The notes beneath the pieces are model-generated. The model ran no database searches. It had not been told where the DNA came from and was given only the letters and a program-made list of their open reading frames with translations. Below are positions 18,201 through 24,255 of a stretch of 26,009 nucleotides of DNA, in pieces (positions within the stretch are counted from its first letter, which is position 1; every line of letters begins with the position of its first letter). The stretch is taken from the NCBI GenBank assembly GCA_017543805.1, contig JAFYFK010000204.1, positions 1 to 26,009 of the forward strand, written 5' to 3'. The position numbers were made by a program, and so were the translations under genes. The DNA is from Bacillota bacterium (GTDB taxonomy: Bacteria; Bacillota; Clostridia; Peptostreptococcales; Anaerovoracaceae).

Positions 18201-21200
18201 GATCCTGGAAGTAGACTGTTACGTCCTTTATGTTCTCAGTAAGGATCTGGCCGTTAAGAACATACTGGCCGCCCACGACCTTGATGTCAGCGAGCAGTCT
18301 GTTGCCGTTCATGGCAAGAGCGTCGACCACACCTGCGATCTTTCCGCCCTGCTGTACAAAGGCGCTCTCGAAATGAGCTCCGGTGGACGAGAAGTTCTCG
18401 ACCGTCACGAGGCCGGCCTTGGCCTTTACAGCCTTGACGCTTTCGCTGTCGACAGTCACAGCGGAATAAGTCCTGGAGGTCGCGGCGGGGACCATGGCCT
18501 CCTTAATGCTGCTGACGCCGTTATAGTTGATCAGGAAGCGTACAAGAGTGCTGGCGCACACGCGCACCGCAGGCATTTCAAATTCGCCCTCTTCGTTCGT
18601 CCAGGCGCCTGTCTTACCGTAGGACACATAGGCGTTCTCAGCCGCGATAATGTCGTTTGCGCTGCGTTCCGTGTTAAGGTTGAATGTAGAGCTCGCCACT
18701 GTGCCGCTTAAGGTCATATAGGTGAGCTTCTGGCCCGTGGGCACAGTCAGTTTGATGACATTGTCCGCAGGCTGGGGATTCGTAAGATGATAGAACGTTT
18801 CGCCGGAATAGGTCTTATTGTCGGACGTTGTCCAGCGCGCGATGCTGCTGCCGTCCTTTGCATAGGCCTCAAGCGCGTAGACGTCGTTGATGAGGACCTT
18901 CCTGGCGACGACGATGTAGTAAATGCCGTTATCGTTTGAAATGCTGACATGATTGCCGTCGGCGAAGATGCCCCTGGTCGTGTCGAGCTTTTCATACTCA
19001 GCGTCAGTGACCGTGACCACCAGATTGTTCGCATTGCTGGTGAAGACCGGCCTGAGCAGATAATGAGGTCTGTCGACGTCCTTGCCGCCGCTGTTCTTTC
19101 CGCTGAGTTCAAAGGGGATCGAACCGTTGACGTAGCCTACCGTGTTCCAGTTGACCAGGTCGCCCGTGCTGCCCTGCGTGCGCAGTTCGTAATACACGCC
19201 TACAGGCTCCATCTCATTCTCTGTTCCGTAAGCGGTGAGGATGGTCGACAGGGTCAGATTGTCACCGAGGTGGTAAGCGACACCGGTGGGAAGATTCAGA
19301 TAGCCGCTGGCATCACTCTGGATCTCCAGTTCGACATCGATATAATCGAACACCGGGCGGAAGACAAGGTCGCCCTTGTAACTCTTTCCGTTGAGATTGC
19401 CGTTTTCGGACCATTTGATCGCTCCCATTTTGTAGAGCTTGTTGATCGTTTCCGCGTCCAGATTTACAACGACGCTCGAAGTCTTGCCGTCGATAGAGGC
19501 AAAGCTCTTCCATTCTCCCGTAGCCGGGATCTGCACATCAAGGCCGACAAGCTGCAGCGGGTTATTGGTCTTGGCTGTAACAGAGAAGCTGTCTTCCGTC
19601 CAATAGCTGGCGCGGGAATTGTCTCTGCTGTCCAGGTATACCGCTTCGTAGTCTGCAAGCACGGTATCGTCGTCAACGCCGATCAGGGGCTTTACCTCCG
19701 GCGCTTCGAGCTTCACGTCAAACTGACGGAGAATATAATGGATATCCTCAACGTAAAGTTCAGGCCAGCTGTCCTGCCATCTGAAGCCCTCCGTCGCGTC
19801 TGTGTTTTCACAGTAGACACCGATGCTGGTGATCTTGGCTGCTTCCGGATCGATGGCGTTCCAGGCGCAGTAGAGCCAGTGGCCATAATACCAGCCGTCG
19901 TCATCGAAGCGGTCGTCCATCGCACTTTCGAAACGGTCCGGGTAATGACGGCCGATCCGCCAGCTGACGTCGCAGTTGTTGGCCTGACCGTAATAGTCCA
20001 GGTAGATGCCGTCGTAAGCGACTCCTTTGAGCATGGATGTCCACATATAGTAAGCAGCCCACTCTTCCACTCGGTTGTGAGTGCTGAGATAGACCTGGGT
20101 GTCGCTCTTGAAGCAGCTTCCGCTGCCGCCGGAAAGTGTGCCGGATTTGACCTGTATGGGGTCCATCGACACGGGTCTGCCGGTCTGAGCGATAGTCTTG
20201 TTGTCGAACATCAGCTCACCGTCGCCGGAAATGTTCTTCGCCGCCGGAATTATGACGTGAGTAGTCGAAAGTGTTATATTTTCATCAGAAAGAGGTGTTA
20301 TGGTCACATAAAAGTCTTTCTGCTCCGTTCCGTGGTATACAGGGATCTGTATTGAACGGGTGGTAAGACCCATGGAGAAATACAGCTTGGCGCCGATGCC
20401 GCTGTATTCATCGCCCTGCTTTGCGCTGCCGTCCCAGGAAGAGACGCGCACTCCCTTAAGCGCATTGATCCTGCCGCTGCGGTTGACGGTAATGACCGCC
20501 ACACCGTCCTCGGCATATACGGTGCTCTGAGCCATGCTTATGGTGACAGGCGAAGGTTCGTCCTCATCCCGGATGATGACAGAAACGGGGTTGACGTCTT
20601 CTCCTATCTCAAAGCCCTCGCCGGGCTTCTTGAGCATCAGCATTATCATGGCGTCGCCTTCGGCGGCGTCGGAATGCATCGGTGTAACGACAAGGAATTT
20701 GACCTTCTCGCCTGCGGAGAAATACAGGCGGTATTCCTTGCCCGGATAGCTCTCCTGTGTGGCGTCGGCCATCTCCTGATCAAACTCGTCCTCAGTCATG
20801 GTGTTGGTTCCGAGGCCGGTAAGGAGATCTCCGCCTTCAAGCTTCTGACGGTCGGATACGGTTCCTGTATATCTGTTGCGCGCGTCGCGCAGCGCTCCCG
20901 CCGAAGAAGCAGGCTTATCCGTATTGCGTTCCGTGAACCACCCAGTCTCTTCGACATCGCCGGGAATGACAGCCTCTTCTGCAGGCATTGCTTCTTCGGG
21001 CTCCCCGGGTCCTTCTTCGAGTACCGGTTCTTCAGGCTCTTCTTCGAGTGCCGGCTCTTCAGGCTCTTCAGCTTCAGGTTCATTCTGAACTGCCGGATCG
21101 CCGTTTTCGTCGAGAGGCGTTACGCTTACGGTACCTACCGTGTTGCCTTCGCCGTCCACTATCTCAGCACCGCCGTACTCGTTTATCGCATCGCCCAGAT

Positions 21201-21636
21201 CGTTTTCGTCACCGACCTCGACTTCCTCTATGCTTTCCGCATTCTGAATAAGGTCGACGATGGCATCGCCGCCGAAGACGGTCTCCGGCTCGACATCCTC
21301 TTTATATATCTCCACGGTATAGTTCTCATCGTGGCGGGCGCTCAGGTCTATGAGCTTAAGCGTTACCTCCGTCTCCACATCCGTATCGCCTGTGCGCTGG
21401 ATGGGGATGTAGAGCTTATCCGTGCTGTTTTCGCTGATAGTATAGCTGGATTCCGGTATGAAGAACCAGTTCCCGCCGTCCCGGAACTTATCCGGTACGG
21501 CCAGCGTTATCTCTTCCGTCGGGTCGATCTTTCTGACGATCTCTTCCGCAGCCCAGACTATAGTATATTGACACAACTGGGTCAGCATGAAAACTGCCAG
21601 AAGAACGGCGATGGATCTTCTGCAATGTCGCTTCAT
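12274..21636 (-). CDS. Giant exported SLH-anchored surface protein, 3120 residues
   Basis: A signal peptide (1-30) is followed by a Calx-beta-like stretch (~65-115), an acidic Pro/Glu-rich spacer (~186-223) and a clearer Calx-beta domain (~360-465, SPVTISMAQSTVYAEDG...). Then comes a long unrecognised beta-rich middle, including an Asp/Gly-rich linker near 1316-1346 and a Gly/aromatic-rich part (~1450-1640). Residues ~1750-2350 hold repeats of the type 'NLVDAGNKVIISW' that may form a propeller. Two CARDB-like domains (~2359-2460, 2470-2590), a Big_2 domain (~2600-2690) and a Ser-rich linker (~2695-2715) follow. Three SLH repeats (~2938-2988, 2998-3052, 3065-3115) end the protein. SLH repeats bind pyruvylated wall polymer, so it should sit on the cell surface, perhaps as an adhesin or S-layer component. 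The ATG has AGGAGGAA at good spacing, 33 bp after the small-peptide stop. No catalytic domain was recognised. Confidence 0.9.
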   Translation of the reverse strand: MKRHCRRSIAVLLAVFMLTQLCQYTIVWAAEEIVRKIDPTEEITLAVPDKFRDGGNWFFIPESSYTISENSTDKLYIPIQRTGDTDVETEVTLKLIDLSARHDENYTVEIYKEDVEPETVFGGDAIVDLIQNAESIEEVEVGDENDLGDAINEYGGAEIVDGEGNTVGTVSVTPLDENGDPAVQNEPEAEEPEEPALEEEPEEPVLEEGPGEPEEAMPAEEAVIPGDVEETGWFTERNTDKPASSAGALRDARNRYTGTVSDRQKLEGGDLLTGLGTNTMTEDEFDQEMADATQESYPGKEYRLYFSAGEKVKFLVVTPMHSDAAEGDAMIMLMLKKPGEGFEIGEDVNPVSVIIRDEDEPSPVTISMAQSTVYAEDGVAVITVNRSGRINALKGVRVSSWDGSAKQGDEYSGIGAKLYFSMGLTTRSIQIPVYHGTEQKDFYVTITPLSDENITLSTTHVIIPAAKNISGDGELMFDNKTIAQTGRPVSMDPIQVKSGTLSGGSGSCFKSDTQVYLSTHNRVEEWAAYYMWTSMLKGVAYDGIYLDYYGQANNCDVSWRIGRHYPDRFESAMDDRFDDDGWYYGHWLYCAWNAIDPEAAKITSIGVYCENTDATEGFRWQDSWPELYVEDIHYILRQFDVKLEAPEVKPLIGVDDDTVLADYEAVYLDSRDNSRASYWTEDSFSVTAKTNNPLQLVGLDVQIPATGEWKSFASIDGKTSSVVVNLDAETINKLYKMGAIKWSENGNLNGKSYKGDLVFRPVFDYIDVELEIQSDASGYLNLPTGVAYHLGDNLTLSTILTAYGTENEMEPVGVYYELRTQGSTGDLVNWNTVGYVNGSIPFELSGKNSGGKDVDRPHYLLRPVFTSNANNLVVTVTDAEYEKLDTTRGIFADGNHVSISNDNGIYYIVVARKVLINDVYALEAYAKDGSSIARWTTSDNKTYSGETFYHLTNPQPADNVIKLTVPTGQKLTYMTLSGTVASSTFNLNTERSANDIIAAENAYVSYGKTGAWTNEEGEFEMPAVRVCASTLVRFLINYNGVSSIKEAMVPAATSRTYSAVTVDSESVKAVKAKAGLVTVENFSSTGAHFESAFVQQGGKIAGVVDALAMNGNRLLADIKVVGGQYVLNGQILTENIKDVTVYFQDQNTGEIHGYFSSNVTPSKDSPAKWGWVPDGNGGGTFTLDIAQFTPKNPESWTYGDVLMCRLTTDKQTVTTAFTGEKQMVYDPVSTGYAVISDPDFKTQVFDYDIEDVASLLGVEPKTDEDGNLLADDKRASFGSFPYIGAITAAVTVVSRVVSSATASAEMDSLMADLESMGGDDDEDGLDFGDDEIAGGNAGGEGGGYTQSFVFSILVKFEETFYGGVRFMLGVVVSTGGGSGYSSQRNPYHSVGSFKAAYAENQTYNAIQNAYGLASDLDQAYNVSRIGHSAAYGARNLSNFGGPYFKIAVYVGIYIDFGYIDLSMTKDGGVGKSHDAVFMGAGGFIGFTGGVGYTWPFMLGPIPAYVNVEAGMNVTFFLGASADPNKTLAEYEKLDDFKNKSQVHAQDYSFNFEFKGRIYVSGTFGVGWYKILGARITVELVFESGYSNNVTDWFPDLFDTGWGYVTEAGFTGTIDLVITSIDVYSASWPLPLADGFMYYFQEVRRANKCISYVEKGIEDEHGTAADRATALQKCRELGDFVDKYQGDVEAIKDKTYDLKKWAYDHDIITWTTANAIEMNKQGGLVGTVMNAVLQDDEPTGLAYHTNPHVDSKWVANDGQLMAAYGTVVTKDIVENAFAQPSSKIINIGDNKFLMVFLDDSPERDAMQAATLKWTVYDATYDTWTEPQTVQNDMTADSRPNLVDAGNKVIISWASASNAKYNALKDEFAQKIGSDDPELVQQALEKDPAAAMKIFDIFTVEFNKSRPGLGPIVQLTDDDYYDDFPQAVYDGETGDYIVYYTKTDQNDSKYDSEGEKLLDLAAVSPDPDKTYSAIVYMLYNNQEDAVNTFGQTPGKGWARTYYFDNETSESVADQRQSLVEWGGQRFLPSVLIDKNGKNTDPPITDLTVASGYNGLAVYAYTVDTDFDLNTADDRALYVQTYDFNTHTTYVPVRVAGSVTEELEDYDPATRSFVMTERTRQVEVGTPKLIRNGGNTFLFWRQDGQTLKYLNVSEMFKAKVPTADKGEDAANYTEADVTWAVQPDGTFATDAKTGRQYEPRVMGVDFGSLLTADAIEITEYEVMTDEADNLYVVWTDSVAADSGADETGSSIAQEIYASAMIQQDPNGAMDPGTARWSKPYRLTRSNEFNDGLALALDKNGDLMIVHNRYSKLMAQSEAEAVRLVEQGKIGLTQDREGNYYAASLTYNSPVTLSVTRCEKVGSLEATQFEFSDTRPVANETVQVTAAVENVGLINAEGCVVEFYEYKDGVQKRKIGDTYTSDETIPVNTAKKICFNWTVPADGPDGYSIQAVIREKDAKGGYYADTKSYSDTFSIAPDFNITINELVQDGDQFSIDYRVANRGNAPAEEGTTVEIHLVGLYDDLDSDRYGNIETGLLYSKDITAQLPAKTASGSTINSSVFEDEQLLTIPASLFKYCGYDAVQINLIDKDGSIIKQSSQKLFTMDYPMNVDFNGGKALSLKSGNTASTTVSYDSTVFMAEPKAVYSIADPNVATVDEDGTVTGVNGGSTRLTMVLMPSGISKEIGVTVSGTSNNTSDDEPASSSGSSSGSAAVTAEVSGDEGSTSVTASVDGSTATITAPSEDQMKEITGAGNETGSVTVDLSGMPENVSSVVIPGETVKAIDEAIDDDADGLTVKLPNSTVTLSPKALASAAGQTAGMDLQINVAPIAKKDLNVKQTEALGDMDVQEVYEVYMTGGGKRITDLGGGTATVAVDYALKDGQKASGLTVWGISQNGEKTQIPATYTNGKLSWEMSSLASYVIAYDDKSADIANCPKDASCPIDVFTDADPKAWYHNGLHFVLENGLMAGTSKTTFAPNAHTTRAMVVAMLWRLENRPEAKAYGFTDLKAGSYYETAVNWAAANGIVMGTTETTFDPDGEVTREQLAAFLYRYAKYKGKGFSGMWSFRLDYPDADRVAGYAYEPLCWMTMNKVVQGKADGRLAPKDGATRAEIAVMFSRLVDALDK

Positions 21637-21669
21637 GAGTGTATTCCTCCTGCTTATATTACAGTCTGT

Positions 21670-21855
21670 TTAGACCTTGTCTCTTAATTCGGCAGTAATA
21701 TCACTGACGGGAACGCGGGGAGCGTTGGCTAAGCCGCGTCCGCCGGCGACATCGTCCATTACCTTGTCTTCCAGTTCCTTCAAATCGGTTTCCGGCATGA
21801 CATCCGGCGTTCCGGCTGCCTTTGCTGCTTTGTGATTCTTTTTTCTGAATAACAT
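21670..21855 (-). CDS. Small 61-residue peptide with a double-glycine motif
   Basis: A short ORF directly upstream of the giant gene, in the same transcription unit. I chose ATG 21855 (MLFRKKNHKA) over an in-frame ATG 12 codons earlier, because AAAGGAG lies at ideal distance before 21855 and the earlier ATG has no ribosome site. The N-terminus is strongly basic (RKKNHKAAKAA). A central acidic stretch, ELEDKVMDDVAGG (27-39), resembles the leader ends of double-glycine exported peptides. Twenty-two residues follow the Gly-Gly: RGLANAPRVPV then SDITAELRDKV. There is no Cys in the peptide and no maturation enzyme or C39 transporter in the window, so a RiPP assignment is not supported. It could be a secreted signal peptide or a small regulatory protein. 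Coding status is supported by the ribosome site and spacing; the function is unknown. Confidence 0.75.
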   Translation of the reverse strand: MLFRKKNHKAAKAAGTPDVMPETDLKELEDKVMDDVAGGRGLANAPRVPVSDITAELRDKV

Positions 21856-21914
21856 GACTGTATCTCCTTTATGTGGTAAATAAATTTTCATTAGTATTTT
21901 AGATATTCAATTAT

Positions 21915-21943
21915 ATTATATGTTTATAGATTATTACGAATAA
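21915..21943 (-). promoter_or_regulatory. Candidate promoter for the peptide and giant-protein operon
   Basis: On the minus strand TTATTC (21943-21938) and TATAAT (21920-21915) are spaced by 17 bases in an AT-rich region. Transcription would start near 21908, leaving a leader of ~50 bases before the ATG at 21855. The -35 is weak. A 13-bp palindrome TTATT-ACG-AATAA (21931-21943) covers it and could be a regulator site. Confidence 0.45.
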
Positions 21944-21969
21944 CAGGATTATATGTAAGTGGATGTTTC

Positions 21970-21984
21970 AAAATGAATCATTTT
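21970..21984. promoter_or_regulatory. Palindrome between divergent operons, possible operator
   Basis: AAAATGA-A-TCATTTT, with 7-bp perfect arms around a single central base. It lies 78 bp before the regulator ATG and ~115 bp before the small-peptide ATG. The symmetry and size suit a dimeric XRE-type HTH protein, such as the regulator encoded next to it. No experimental or comparative support is available here. Confidence 0.35.
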
Positions 21985-22061
21985 TTGTAACAGTGCTATT
22001 GCGCTTTTTTCCGCGACAGTTTATCCTTTGTCCTGTAAAATGCTGAAAGGTGCGAGATACC

Positions 22062-22652
22062 ATGACCAAGTCCTTCGGCGAGATACTTCGCCGTCTGAGA
22101 ATCGAAAAAGGCCTGTCCCAGCAGCAGCTTGCGGACAGGCTTTACGTACAGCGTCCGAGCCTCACTAACTGGGAGACAGGCCGCCGTATACCTGACGTGG
22201 TCATGATCTCCAGAATTGCAGAAGCTCTGGGCGTGGAAACTTCCGCCCTTCTGGATGCAGCAAAGGAGCCCGGAGAGGCTCCGAACGTTATGCTGGTGGA
22301 CGACGAAGCCATCATACTCGACGGCGGACTGCCTGTTTTGCGGGAAGCTCTGCCGAAAGCGAATATTGTGGGATTTACAAAGCCGCTTGAGGCGGTCGAA
22401 TACATCAGGAATCATCCCGTGGCACTGGCATTTATCGACATCGAACTGGGGCGTGCAAGCGGTCTTGACCTGTGCAGGGAGCTGCTCAGCATAAAGCCCC
22501 GTACTAACGTGGTCTTCCTCACCGCTTTCCGGGAATATTCCTTTGATGCCTGGGGCACAGGCGCCTGCGGTTTTCTGCTGAAACCTCTGGAAGCGGATGC
22601 CGTGCGCGCACAGCTTTCCTGCCTGCGTTTTCCTGTTGAGGGCCTGCTGTAA
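22062..22652 (+). CDS. Response regulator with N-terminal XRE HTH and C-terminal receiver
   Basis: A 196-residue regulator with reversed domain order. Residues ~4-62 are an XRE/HTH_3 DNA-binding domain (FGEILRRLRIEKGLSQQQLADRLYVQRPSLTNWETG). Residues ~73-190 are a receiver domain with all key residues: acidic pair in VMLVDDEA, phosphoacceptor Asp126 in FIDIELG, Thr in VFLTAF and Lys in FLLKPL. The receiver wording (SGLDLCRELL, TNVVFLTAFREYSFDAW) is that of LytTR-type regulators, which normally pair with LytS-type kinases, but no LytTR domain follows. The ATG at 22062 is preceded by GAAAGGTG; a GTG at 22050 would add four residues. Its stop overlaps the kinase start as TAATG, so the two are translationally coupled. 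It probably controls the divergent surface-protein operon and perhaps its own. Confidence 0.92.
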   Translation: MTKSFGEILRRLRIEKGLSQQQLADRLYVQRPSLTNWETGRRIPDVVMISRIAEALGVETSALLDAAKEPGEAPNVMLVDDEAIILDGGLPVLREALPKANIVGFTKPLEAVEYIRNHPVALAFIDIELGRASGLDLCRELLSIKPRTNVVFLTAFREYSFDAWGTGACGFLLKPLEADAVRAQLSCLRFPVEGLL

Positions 22653-23857
22653 TGGAATTGTATTACTCATCGATCATGGAGGCTGCCGCGATCCCGTTCG
22701 GAATTTCCGGACTGGTGGTTATGTATTTTGCCCGCGGCATCGACAGATGGCCAAGGCGTCTCTGCATCGCCATAATGTGCTCCTCGGTCGCAGCGGCAGT
22801 CTTAAACCTGCTTGGAAACGCCGCTTTTTATTATCACGCGTCCCTTCCTCTATGCTGGGCGGTGATTATCGCAGAAAACCTTATAGTCCCGATCCCGTCA
22901 CTGCTGATAACCGCATATCTTTTGTACTGCTCCGGAGAAGACTGGCGCAGCAGCGCATTGATGCATATTCTGGGGGCACTTACATGCATCCTGATCCTCG
23001 CTGAGATCGTGGGATACTTCACCGGCGAGCACTCCATCACCCCTGAATACAGAGTCAGCTTCGGCAGATTGTCCGTTTACTATTGGGTCCTGATGGCGGC
23101 TATGACGGTCATTTTCCTCATGGCCATCATCAGAAGATGGAAAAAGCTGACCACGCCGCAGCGAATCATTTTTCTTGTAAGCTTCATCTCTCCGTCCTAC
23201 ATACAATGTGTGCTTCTTACTCTTATCATCCTTGCAGATCTTATACACAGCTATACGAAGCAGATGGAAGAAACGGCGCGTCAGAAAACGCAGATCGCAG
23301 TACTGAAGATGCGTCCGCATTTTATCCATAACACACTGATGAGCATCTACTACCTCTGCGCAAAAGATCCCGAGAAGGCGCAGAAAGTCATAAAGGATTT
23401 CTCCCGGTACCTGCAGAACAATTTCACCGCGATCGCAGAGGAATCGACTGTCCCCTTCTCCAAGGAACTGGAGCACACGCAGGCGTATCTTGCGGTGGAA
23501 AAGGCGCGTTATGAAGGCCGGCTGTTCGTGGAATTTGACACCCCCAATACATTTTTCCGCATCCCGCCGCTTACGCTGCAGCCCATCGTGGAAAACGCCA
23601 TAAAGCACGGACTGGACCCCGACCTCGAACCGCTGTATGTTTCCGTGGTTACTGAGGATGCCGACGACGGCGTCCGGATAATCGTGGAAGACACAGGACC
23701 CGGTTATGCCCCGTCGGATGACAGACCGCACTTTGCCCTCGACAATATCCGCGAACGGCTGGAGACCATGTGCGGCGGCACTCTGCAGATCGAAAAGCGC
23801 GACGCCGGCGGCACAAAGGTGACTGTTTTTGTTCCCTGGAAAGACGTGAAAAAATAA
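22652..23857 (+). CDS. LytS/YesM-type sensor histidine kinase, partner of HTH-receiver regulator
   Basis: A membrane kinase of 401 residues. The first ~210 residues contain six or seven hydrophobic segments without a large external domain, so the stimulus is probably detected within or close to the membrane. The phosphoacceptor motif MRPHFIHN carries His223. The ATPase domain shows the N box PIVENAIKHG, G1 EDTGPGY and G2 GGTKVTV. It starts on the last base of the regulator stop codon (TAATG), which marks the cognate pair. It is a paralogue of the kinase at 18-1292 throughout the cytoplasmic part; the membrane part is more diverged, consistent with different signals. A strong terminator follows within 4 bp of the stop. 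Possible ligands include a peptide such as the one encoded divergently; this is speculation. Confidence 0.94.
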   Translation: MELYYSSIMEAAAIPFGISGLVVMYFARGIDRWPRRLCIAIMCSSVAAAVLNLLGNAAFYYHASLPLCWAVIIAENLIVPIPSLLITAYLLYCSGEDWRSSALMHILGALTCILILAEIVGYFTGEHSITPEYRVSFGRLSVYYWVLMAAMTVIFLMAIIRRWKKLTTPQRIIFLVSFISPSYIQCVLLTLIILADLIHSYTKQMEETARQKTQIAVLKMRPHFIHNTLMSIYYLCAKDPEKAQKVIKDFSRYLQNNFTAIAEESTVPFSKELEHTQAYLAVEKARYEGRLFVEFDTPNTFFRIPPLTLQPIVENAIKHGLDPDLEPLYVSVVTEDADDGVRIIVEDTGPGYAPSDDRPHFALDNIRERLETMCGGTLQIEKRDAGGTKVTVFVPWKDVKK

Positions 23858-23860
23858 AAA

Positions 23861-23900
23861 GATCCGCTGCGCAATATTACGCAGCGGATCTCTTTTTTCT
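23861..23900. terminator. Bidirectional hairpin terminator, copy 2
   Basis: The 30 bases 23861-23890 (stem GATCCGCTGCG/CGCAGCGGATC, loop CAATATTA) are identical to 10724-10753. On the plus strand the stem is followed by TCTTTTTTCT and ends the kinase transcript. On the minus strand it is followed by TTTTTATTTTTTC and would end the dnaJ-mtaB-HIT transcript, whose last stop is 21 bp away. This is a strong terminator in both directions. Confidence 0.88.
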
Positions 23901-23910
23901 CTAAAAAGTT

Positions 23911-24255
23911 TTAGCCTGGCGGCCACTCCATGTAGCGTTTGCCAAGCAGATGGATGTGCAGGTGGTGAACTGTCTGCCCGCCGTCCTCGCCGGTGTTTAT
24001 GACAACGCGGTAGCCGTTCTCGAGGCCGAGTTTTCCGGCTATCTCAGAGGCTTTGAGCAGCATGTGCCCGAGCAGCGCGTGGTCTTCGGCCGTGCATTCG
24101 TCCAGAGAACCCACATGCTTTTTAGGCACAATCAGAACATGGACCGGAGCCTGCGGCGCAGCGTCCTTAAACGAGCAGATCAGGTCGTCCTCGTAAACGA
24201 CGTCGGTCGGGATCTCGCCGTTTGCGAGCTTGCAGAAGATGCAGTCGTCAGCCAT
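23911..24255 (-). CDS. HIT family protein, HinT-like nucleoside phosphoramidase
   Basis: Small cytoplasmic histidine-triad protein of 114 residues that in this family hydrolyses adenosine phosphoramidates or related AMP conjugates. The signature HLHIHLLG gives His98, His100 and His102, and the Cys5-x-x-Cys8 pair (CIFC) near the N-terminus is common in bacterial HinT proteins. Further motifs are GEIPTDVVYEDD and VHVLIVPKKHV. I use ATG 24255 (MADDCIFC) rather than the upstream in-frame ATG at 24276, because AAAGGAG sits just before it and the homologous proteins begin here. The start overlaps the 3' end of mtaB by 8 bp, so it is the last gene of the dnaJ operon. Confidence 0.94.
   Translation of the reverse strand: MADDCIFCKLANGEIPTDVVYEDDLICSFKDAAPQAPVHVLIVPKKHVGSLDECTAEDHALLGHMLLKASEIAGKLGLENGYRVVINTGEDGGQTVHHLHIHLLGKRYMEWPPG

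Noticed and set aside
20980..21110. Acidic, repetitive segment as a DNA tandem repeat or recombination site
   Set aside because: It encodes the Pro/Glu-rich spacer of the giant protein (EEPEEP-like). The repeats are irregular at the DNA level and are explained by coding.
21670..21855. Calling the 61-residue peptide a lanthipeptide or other RiPP precursor
   Set aside because: The Gly-Gly motif is suggestive, but the peptide has no Cys, only one Ser and one Thr in the tail, and there is no modification enzyme, C39 protease or dedicated ABC exporter nearby.
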